26,878 nucleotides of DNA, taken from assembly GCA_019648995.1 (NCBI GenBank), contig BLXT01007159.1, positions 607,374 through 634,251 on the forward strand. The letters are read 5' to 3'. Each line of letters opens with the position of its first letter. Position 1 is the first letter of the stretch. The position numbers were made by a program, and so were the translations under genes. The stretch comes from Plakobranchus ocellatus. Taxonomy: Eukaryota; Mollusca; Gastropoda; Plakobranchidae. The notes beneath the pieces are model-generated. The model was not told the origin of the DNA. It ran no database searches and saw only the letters and a list, made by a program, of their open reading frames with translations. Of the stretch, positions 18,525-26,878 are shown in pieces.

Positions 18525-21395
18525 AGAAATGCTAACCATACAGTGCTGTTATTTTCAATTATTATAATCAGATTTTTTTCTACAGGATATCAACACATCA
18601 TTAGTGATAAACGGTTGTTTTCAAATTTCTAACTCATTGTTTTTGAAAAAAGATAAGTATCATTTAGATGCTATGATACAATAGTCAAACATTTTATTTA
18701 TATAATGCAATGATATGGCTTGAAAACTATCCTAACGAGTCAAATGTTGCATAAACTTTTTCCTCCATCTTTTAGTCCTTTTTTTTTTACAGTTAAAAAA
18801 CCCTGTATCTTGATATAGAATCAACATGACTCAAACCAGTTTTCAAAAGTGCAACGCTTTGAGATTAAAGTTTCCTTGGGCTTCCCTAACAATTAAAACT
18901 GTTCAAAATGCAACTTCTGACTTATTAGAACTGGTCTTGAGAAATATGAGGCGAAAATAAAAAAGTCAGGTAGTACAATAAATGGAGGGACAGAAACTAA
19001 ATTAAAATGCGTGCATAATTATATACATTATACTTTATAGTCATTTTTCTCATAAATTTTGGATAGCCTTCTTCTATCTAATATTATGCAAAGATGAATT
19101 TGTAAATCCAATAAAATTTGGGAATAGCTTTGAACCACTTACAATAGATACGAATGTACATTATTTTTAAACATGCAGTTTTATCTTTTTTTAGTAAAGA
19201 AATAAGTACAACAATTGCAACAATTTTGAAGATCCTCATATTGAAAAAGATGAAATGTGTTTAAAAAAAACGAAAAAATAAACCCCATGAGAACCCCCCT
19301 CACAATTTTTTAGCACAGAAACCTAAGGACAAAATCCCTCAATGTAATTGCAAAATTTGTGTTGCTCCAGTTTGTATTCATAACTTTAAAAGGGATATGC
19401 AGCACCACAGGGTCATTAAAAAAAATTATTTGAGGTAGACATTTTCAACCTTTATCAATGTATTTGTCATAGTCAAGTTTGACGTAGAAAATTAAAAAAA
19501 AAAAAATCCAGAGTATGTTTACCATGGTACCGGCTCCACCTTGAATGTAAATAATCAAAGTATCCCTCTATAAAAATCCATCATCTCCTATAGTTCAAGT
19601 TCAAATTATTTAAAGTCTTGCTGTCATCTTCAGAGGAATCATACACAGGAGTTTTTGGATATCATATTTTTCTTTTTAATATACATGAACATTTTATTTT
19701 TTTTGCATTTCAGCTGTAGTCACTACTTTTACATAAAAATCACATTTCTTAAAAAAAAAAAAAGAAAAAACAACATTGATAATGCTTTGTATGATTGAAG
19801 AAATACCAACTGCAAAACTATGCCAAATTTCAAGGACATTGGTACATAGCTCTTAGCAGAGATAAGTTGTTTTTTTTTATAACATGAAGGCATTACTAAG
19901 AAACTGCAGTTAAATCTCTATAGATAAATATATATGGATGTTTCAACAAACACTGATACTTTCTAAAAAAGAAATAACATTATGTTTTGTTCTGATGGTC
20001 AAATTTTCAGTTAGTATGTCCAACCATTCCTAAACTTCATAAAAAGTATTGAATAACTAATTTGGATACGTTTCAAATAGCCAAACCAAATTGATAGCAT
20101 TTAGATATACACCCTCAAGAAACATTAATATTAACACAAGAATTTGTGAATGTTCACATTGGATAATTGATATTCAAAGTGATGATCGCTCAATGTTAAG
20201 AATAATACATGTGTTGATGGTTGTGATCTTCTCCCCTTATATTAAGCAAGCGCAATCGTTGCTTTTTTTTTTTTAATGCATTCAACAACAGGTAGCTGAG
20301 TTACTATTGGTTGTTAAAACATAGTACGCATTCAAAACTGGTAGAAGAAAGAATATTTTTTATAAATTACAACATTGTTTATATAAAATGTGGCCAAAGA
20401 AATCTTTTTTCAAACTGTAAAGGTGAAACATTATTTCAACTGTTTTAAAACTTGTAAATTTCAAGTGATAAAGAATAAAACTTGAGTAGTTCAACTGTGT
20501 ATTGTATGTATATATATATGTGTATATATTTCAAAATTATGTATTGTGATGGAAATGGGTATAGATGGGCTCTTTTTGTCTGTAACTGTTACAAATCATA
20601 TTCCAACTATAATTTCGAGAATAGTCAGCTCTCGTGTACCCAAATGAGAAAACAATAAGTATAGATCTGCCCAACATCGACAACAATAATTATGTATAAG
20701 TTATTTAAAAAGTAGATATACCTGTACATGCAGGCCGAAAGCTTTGTTATTTTATATAGAAGTACATGCATAAAAAAATAGACACACCCATATATAATAT
20801 GTTTTCCAATATGAATAAGTATTCTAATAAAAAATATAAGAATCAACATGTGTATATCATATAAGTAAATCTATAACTTCTTTTCCCCTAATAAAAAAAA
20901 TAAAGACTGTATATGGCAACAACATTATCATGGCCAATTAAAAAGATTTGTAGAATCATTTGACCATTAAAAAAGAGCAAGAGAAAATAATTGTCCTTAT
21001 AAACATTACTGGCCCGTAACAGGTTATTTAATTTACTATGGCATTAGCTATAGCAGAGCCATGCATACAACAGGACTGTTTGAACAAGAAAAGTAACATC
21101 CTATTCTTTGATTATAGAACAGTTGTAACCAAAAGATCTCTTTAACTATTAAAAAGAAAACATTGTATTTAAATGTGATAAAGTTTTTCACTTGTGCAAC
21201 AGTGAGTCAAAAAGAAACTGCCTCCTTGGTGTAATGCTTTCAGTTCACGCTGTGACTCAGCTTGCAAGTTTTGGGATTGTAATAGTAAGTCCAGATGACA
21301 AAATTACTTATTTTACAGTTATTAAGTCAATGATTTATCTGGCAACATAAAACTAAGATAATTAAAAAAATAATTCGACATTCGAATAATTAATA
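18525..21395. other. Intergenic, no gene recognised
   Basis: About 2.9 kb of AT-rich sequence with many homopolymers and a TA/GT tract at 20505-20530. A GC-richer part near 19520-19650 contains a short acidic minus-strand frame without a usable acceptor. Open frames at 20091-20276, 20625-20849 and 21322-21525 show no family resemblance. Confidence 0.5.
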
Positions 21396-22467
21396 CAGTG
21401 CACACCTGATAATTCGACATCAAAGGGACCAAGTCACATGTCAAATAGGGGGGGGGGGAGAGGTTTTTTGCTTTTGTATTAATAATTAAATATAACAGCG
21501 CTAATATAGTCTTCTCCTTGACCACCAGTTATGCACACACACACAAGTGGTAAAGTGGTACCTAGCGGGGGATGCCTGCCATATATCCACGTGTATGGCA
21601 TTGTTAAGCCTACGCCAGTGAGCGTAAGTCTAGGCCAAAGAGGAGTACACAATCAAGAGGGGAAACAATGACATCACTCCATAGGGTTTGCACTGCGTTG
21701 TCACGACTTGCCAGGCGTTGACCCAGATACGAGGAAGCACAGTAAACATGAAGCATGTGACTGGTTTTAACACTGTCCGCGCTTGGTGGGGGAATGTTTT
21801 TTTTTTTTTATCATTCTAGCCACGAAACCTTGAAGTACTCAGTCTATTTGTAAAAGAAAAAAAAAGGACTCCTACTACTCTGGGTCTTTGGAAAAGCGGT
21901 GGAAAGATAAATCTGGTCAACTCTTCCTGTTATTGTTACAAATTTATTGCTTAATACCACTGACAGTGAGGATTTTGCGATTTATTTGCGTCCATACTGG
22001 CAAGTGCATGATGAAGAAAGTAATAAAATTATCAAAATTCTAACACGCAATACGCTTTATTTACTGCGCTAGGCAGATTAGTCACATCAAGCAGGCTTGT
22101 TTCCAGTCTTGTTTTCTCAGTGTTTGGTTTAGGCCCAGCCTAGTGTCACACCTTTCCTCCACTTCAGCGCATCCCCCACCCTCCATCCCAAATCTCATCA
22201 CCCTCGCAGTAACTCAGTTACAATAAATAGTCTGTGTTATAGGATACATTCATTTTGCTGTGAGAGATGGCCAGGCAAAAGCTTTTTGGTTTAGTTTGAT
22301 CTGAAAACAGGACACAGCTGTCAAATTAAGAGAAATGAGCCAAGCAGCATGTCGGTTTGGTCAAGTTTGTTAGTAAGGATTAAGAGCGTATTATTTGGGA
22401 ATTTTTAAGTGTAGCGAATTAAGGGAAATGTCAAATTGGGAGATGTTGAATAATAAGGAGTGCACTG
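21396..22467. mobile_element. Non-autonomous pogo/Tigger-like DNA transposon (1,072 bp)
   Basis: The left end CAGTGCACACCTGATAATTC (continuing GACATC) at 21396-21421 and the reverse complement of the right end, CAGTGCACTCCTTATTATTC (continuing AACATC), at 22467-22442 match at 22 of 26 positions. Both are flanked by TA (21394-21395 and 22468-22469), the target duplication made by Tc1/mariner-superfamily elements. The CAGT start followed by a CCT and an AATTCGACAT-like stretch is characteristic of the pogo/Tigger group. No transposase frame remains. The interior is more GC-rich than the flanks, for example a pyrimidine-rich stretch at 22150-22210. It is probably a deletion derivative of a full element elsewhere in the genome. 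Confidence 0.8.
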
Positions 22468-25243
22468 TATTACAGAGGAGCTTGACTGCAATGAGATAAT
22501 AGGGGGATGGGATGGGTATGTGGCCTTGCTAGATAAACCTTGATCTACAAATCATCACTCTCAAACAAAGAAAGCCTTGATGATGCAATAAACTCATGCA
22601 GCTTACGTACCTACATGTGGACCTCTAACCCTACCCCGCCCATCTAGCAAACAAATACAAAATGCCTTAAATAGCTAGCATGTAAGTTTTGTAAATATAA
22701 AAGAAAGAAATAGGAAAAATTTATTTTACTAGGAAAGCGCAAAAAGACAAACATATCAAAAACAAATTGGCTAAGCAAACAAAATACTGATTCTTTTTAC
22801 ACAAATTTCGTAGCCAAATTATACCACACTACTTGGGATAAAAAATCATATTTGTGCAAAGTAATGTTGCATAATTTTTATTTAAAAGACTCCTTATTCA
22901 AATCCATTAAAAAAAAAAAATATATATATATTTTAAATCTAGCTAAATGGTAGATAACCTTAAGAACTGAGTGACCCCTTTGGCATTTTTATTACCCATG
23001 AACACATTGATTTAGCAATTTTCTTACTTTTGACAATTTGTGGCCAATGCTACAATTCCTTTAATGGGCAAGGAAAAATAAAACATCAAGTGGGTTTTCA
23101 TGATGAATTTGACGAGCAAACACAGTTCTGTAATGAAACCAGAGAAGGTCCCTATTACCTTAATACATGGAGAAACTATGTCTTGCTCAAGATTTAGAAT
23201 TCCTCTGACTGTTTATTGCAAATTTTCACTAAAAATTCATTGTTTCAAAGAATAGAACTAAATTAGTGAAGGTTTAAAGATGCCAATTATTTTTTTGTCA
23301 CAACTGTTCTGGTGTATTAGTAATAGATAAGATCATGTTTGGGATAAACAAAAAAAAAAAAGAATCTGTTACAAATTAGAAAACTGGAGAGGAAGTTGGA
23401 TGAATGCCACAAAAAAAAAAAAAACAAAAAAAAACTGTGATTTCATCATTAATGATACACCTATAGTTAAAGAAGTTTTCAGCTTCTGGTTCATGCAATA
23501 TTTTGTTATGGCTCTAATCATTAGACTGACACTGGTTTTTGAAAAACTTAATCACAGTTTTTTGACCTTTGTCATGAATTTATATTTCATTGTTTACTAG
23601 GATGTCTTTTTCTTGCATCAAATATTTAAACTTTTATTCTCAAGGATGAAATTCAACAATTAAGTTTATTTCCATACTTATAAATCATTACTTTATTAAC
23701 TTCTGGTGCTTTTAGAACTTATATATCTAAATACATTTCTTGCCATCATCAGCTGCTACTGAGTTCAAATGAAACTTTTGTTTTTTCAATTTTATCCTTA
23801 CATCCTTACGTAAAAAAAAAAAAATTTAAAATTTTTTTTAATCTAAAAAATTTGCACAAAATTTCAACTTATTGGCAAATTTTTCAACTATTTGCAAGTT
23901 TTATAGCATCTTTTGCTGTATTAATTCCACTTTGAAAAAATGAAAAATGAAAAAAAAATGTGGGTGTGATATATGCTCAAATTCATTTGCTGTTAGAACA
24001 ACATTTCTGATTTGTTATGATTTTTTTCTTCTATTGAAAGCTAGACACAATAGAATCTAGGAAAAATGCAACAAATCAATACTGAGAACATAGTGATTTG
24101 CAGATTATAATAATTTTAGAAAGCATAAAAGTTGAGGCACTTAACTGAACATAAAGCAAAAGCAAAGAAAGCACGTATGTTTTAGAACAAGTTTTTACAT
24201 AATAAAGAATGGTTGAATATATAAAATTTTTCATGCTACTGAAAAAAACATTAAGTGAACAATAAAGTTTCAATGTGGAGAAAGATAAATTTACACCAAA
24301 AAGTGAGCGATGACAATTTTTCATTTGATGCTAACATTAACTAAGTTAATTTGTTCTGAAGTGTGCAGGTTCACTATCTTACAAATTCAAAAGCTATTAT
24401 CTTTTAAGTAGTGAAAAAGCTGTATGCCACATAATAAAATCAATCAGATCAAAGATTTTTTTTCCATTTTTTTTTTTACCTAAATTTGTTGGGTCCAATA
24501 AGATACTAAGATTAAATACATCAGAGATTATAATTATCTAACTTTAAGCTCTCTTACAAATCAAAATCAATGAATCATTTTTTTTTCTTTATTAAATTGT
24601 TTGAAAATTTACATATTATTATGTATATATATCTATCTGTCTATCATACACGTTTATGCACAGATTATGAACAAAAAAATCTAAATCTTAGATGAAATTA
24701 AATACCAGGGCATTTATCTAAAAATATTTTGCAAAATCTTATTTGTGCTTTTATCTTTTTGCCTTTATTTTGTTCTTTGCCTTTATAACACAAAGGATTT
24801 GAGGTTTTAGATCAAAATTATGTGATAACAAATATTAATCTATCCATGTACTAAAAAATAAATAATACATGCTCACTACCTCTCCTTTAAGTTTAAAATA
24901 GATATTTTATAGTTTATGGATCTAGATTGTTTTATGGATGAATTAGATGTTTACCTTCTTTGTGATACTTTACACAAAAAATTACTTGTCACTATTTTAA
25001 AGTCACTATCAGTATAACCATTACAAAAACTGCACTTTGAAATGTAAATTTTGCAACAGTTATTCTTTAAGACTTGTTTCAAAACTTAGCTTAAAACGTT
25101 CATTATAAGGAGAGGAGTACATTACAATTTTTGTTCCTTTCATGAAAATCAGTTAAAAAAAAGCAAAACAAAACAAAATTGAAAGCTTGGGTTTTGAAAA
25201 GAAAACTTATGGAGACAAGGGTTTTTTATATCATTAACTCACT
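22468..25243. other. Intergenic / SLC27 3' flank, no gene recognised
   Basis: Very AT-rich with long A-runs (22908-22920, 23351-23361, 23410-23434) and a TA tract at 22920-22931. The portion below 25244 down to at least 24764 is expected to hold the 3' UTR of the SLC27 gene. Open frames at 23400-23600 and 24076-24324 are low-complexity. Confidence 0.5.
24764..24769 (-). terminator. Candidate polyadenylation signal AATAAA for the SLC27 gene
   Basis: This is the first canonical AATAAA I find on the minus strand after the stop codon, about 475 nt downstream. In sequence this AT-rich such hexamers are frequent, so it is only a candidate. Confidence 0.3.
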
Positions 25244-25554
25244 TTACAATTTTGATCTTAAAAAATTGGCCAAGTCATGTTTTGTAAGAGGGCTGTATGT
25301 TTTATTACTATGGTTTAAAAAGTACAAAGGATCCTTTACTTTGTTGAGGTCATAGCCTTCTTTGGCTAGATCTACTTTCTTGTTTTTGAAAGTGCCTGTT
25401 ATGACTGCAGCTGGAAGGAGACGCACAAATAATGGTCGAGCATAAAAAGGAAGTTCTTTACAGACATGTGCATATAGTTCCATCAATTCCTTGTTTCCCA
25501 ATCTGGCATTGGAGGTCAAGGTGATGGCTGCCATACCAGCCTTCCCATCATGGC
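25244..25554 (-). CDS. SLC27A: SLC27/FATP very-long-chain acyl-CoA synthetase, last coding exon
   Basis: This exon encodes the C-terminal 102 residues and the stop. After acceptor TCTATTATCATTAG the frame reads HDGKAGMAAITLTSNARLGN, then ELPFYARPLFVRLL and ITGTFKNKKVDLAKEGYDLN, ending FLRSKL. The Gly-His-Asp/Glu-Gly-x-Ala-Gly-Met, Tyr-Ala-Arg-Pro and Thr-Gly-Thr-Phe-Lys motifs, with an acidic Gly-Tyr/Phe, define the mobile C-terminal domain of the SLC27 family, membrane proteins that activate long and very long chain fatty acids to CoA thioesters and aid their uptake. The length to the stop is normal for the family. The exon starts with two bases of a Gly codon, so the preceding exon ends in phase 1 and lies beyond the window. 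Codons upstream of 25554 in the same frame are intron. I cannot say which paralogue it is. Confidence 0.93.
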
Positions 25555-26878
25555 CTAATGATAATAGAACATAAAACACAAAGGAAAGAAAGATTAAGAA
25601 CAATTGTTAAGACCAAAGAAAAATAACCTCTTTAATTACTGTTCTACAAAATGGCAAATCTAGAATATCTGAGTATCAGTGGCTTTTGAATGTTTATCAA
25701 TCTTGCCTATTAGTTTTCATGCATAAAGAAAGAATTATTGTCTTATCAATTTTTACCTATAACTTCTCTGCCCCTTGCACTTTTTTGGCTAAAGGGGTAT
25801 AGCATTAGTCATTTTTTTAAAATGAATACTCTTGAAAAAAAGATAATGATAGTGATTGACAACAGGATGGTGGCGACCTCATAAAATTTTCTGAGAGTTG
25901 AAGATTTCATTAATCTACCCCACAAATTTGACAGAGGGGGGTTCTGGTGTCACTTGGTCAAATTTTGACTGAGGGTAGTTTTGTAAAGTTTGTTGAATCG
26001 ATAATGATCTGAAGAGATGAAAATTTCAAGAAAATGTGTCAACATTTGCGGTTTATGCAAGCTATGTAGGCCTGATACCCCTTGCAAAACATCGTCATAT
26101 ATATATCAATGGAAAGTTTACAATCTCAGCCTCCCTATCGATGCCACTAGAACTACCATATGTAGACATCCAAATTTAGACAAATTTTCCCAAGAAGCGA
26201 GCTCCATTAATAACCATTACCATATATGGAGCGTTTGTTCTAGTTTCCACGGTTTATACACCAGCTGCGCCAATTTTGCGTACGGGGATTTCCACCCCTT
26301 AGGTTGTACACAACCACCAGCCCCATGAGCTGTTACCACCCAATGAGGTTGCAGCCAAGCTCTGACATCACAGCTATAGTATCATCCATTCACATTATCA
26401 TGGGTGAATGAAAAAGTCACCCATTCTTATGCTAGTTTTACACTTTGTACTTTTTTAGCTTTTGAGTGAAGTTTTCAGCCAGTTTAGTGCATGAGTGACC
26501 TCCAACATAAAAATGGCCGAAAGGAGAAGGGTGCAACAGATAGAGCTTGAGAGAACTGAAGGGGGCCTATCATATGGAGCTGATATCACATAACTGGTCA
26601 GAAAACCAAAATATTTTTGCTCAGACTTTATCTGCCATTTTCTTAGAAATTTGTGGAAATTTGTAAAGTTTCAAGACATTTCCACTGAAACCGGAAAAGT
26701 AGATGAATTTTGAAAATTCCGTAATTAGCTAATTAAAATTCAAGATGGCGGCCATTGCCATGGCAACCAATATACATATTGGTGAAAAACAAATCCTATG
26801 TATCTTTTAATATGACCATCCTCAATCGAATAACACAGGTTTTGCAAAGCAAACTTGAAAAAAAAAGAAACCTGTCCT
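25555..26878 (-). other. Intron of the SLC27 gene, with repeat-like sequence
   Basis: No penultimate SLC27 exon motif was found on the minus strand here. The part from about 25850 on is less AT-rich and looks like dispersed-repeat sequence, including the palindrome cluster at 26722-26768. The plus-strand frame at 26017-26328 (103 codons, ten Cys) matches no family I know and is probably chance. Confidence 0.5.
26722..26768. promoter_or_regulatory. Cluster of homeodomain, YY1 and X-box-like motifs
   Basis: TAATTAGCTAATTA (26722-26735) is a perfect 14-bp palindrome made of two homeodomain-type cores. AAGATGGCGGC (26742-26752) matches the YY1 consensus. ATTGCCATGGCAACC (26754-26768) contains the perfect palindrome TTGCCATGGCAA and resembles an RFX X-box. 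All three lie in 47 bp. Whether any protein binds here is unknown, and the module may be part of a dispersed repeat. Confidence 0.45.

Noticed and set aside
19581-19661. Short minus-strand acidic frame (TPVYDSSEDDSKTLNNL) ending in a stop, resembling the tail of a protein
   Set aside because: Only 26 codons, with no pyrimidine-tract acceptor in front and no upstream exon recognised.
26017-26328. 103-codon Cys-rich plus-strand open frame
   Set aside because: No family resemblance, no intron/exon context, and it lies in repeat-like sequence inside the SLC27 intron on the opposite strand.
25555-26878. Search for the penultimate SLC27 exon
   Set aside because: No stretch on the minus strand encoded the expected motifs in an open frame with splice sites, so the exon must lie beyond the window.

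Overview
The window is eukaryotic, almost certainly from an invertebrate animal. It is AT-rich, has short exons with GT-AG introns, and carries metazoan-type SINEs, LINE remnants, a pogo/Tigger-like DNA element and microsatellites. Repeated TCTAGATC-type words and the repeat style would fit a mollusc, perhaps a gastropod, but that is an impression and was not tested. There are no bacterial operons, CRISPR arrays or phage features.

Two protein genes can be supported, both on the minus strand and head to tail. (1) Positions 7377 down to 1 hold the 5' half of a GLD-2 type cytoplasmic poly(A) polymerase gene (TENT2/PAPD4 family). I assembled it from six small exons, plus a seventh cut by the window edge: 7377-7329, 6681-6480, 4909-4738, 4435-4321, 1421-1321, 690-627 and 9-1. 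All have plausible splice sites, and every junction keeps one reading frame. The encoded part is a disordered Arg/Ser/Asn-rich N-terminus, a pre-catalytic helix, and the nucleotidyltransferase core with its GSS and DxD motifs. (2) At 25554-25244 lies the last coding exon of an SLC27/FATP very-long-chain acyl-CoA synthetase. The rest of that gene would lie above the window end.

The roughly 17.9 kb between them (7378-25243) shows no convincing protein gene. It holds a CpG-richer patch with promoter-like motifs (about 12420-12860), three short inverted- or direct-repeat structures (8713-9407), a 364-bp assembly gap with duplicated flanks (10941-11486), a GC-rich hairpin repeat, a tRNA-derived SINE (12177-12396), a second SINE family on the minus strand (15700-15864), a decayed Jockey-like LINE 3' end (17800-18524) and a 1,072-bp non-autonomous element with pogo/Tigger-type ends (21396-22467).

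Inside the GLD2 gene, the 2.9-kb intron 1422-4320 is filled mainly by a decayed RTE-like LINE on the same strand as the gene, with a SINE against its 3' end. Another intron holds a nested foldback/direct-repeat array (5811-5912). The right edge (25555-26878) is intronic sequence of the SLC27 gene and contains a tight cluster of palindromic motifs at 26722-26768. I found no previously undescribed multi-gene system. The most useful results are the split GLD2 gene, which no single long ORF reveals, and the small structured repeats.
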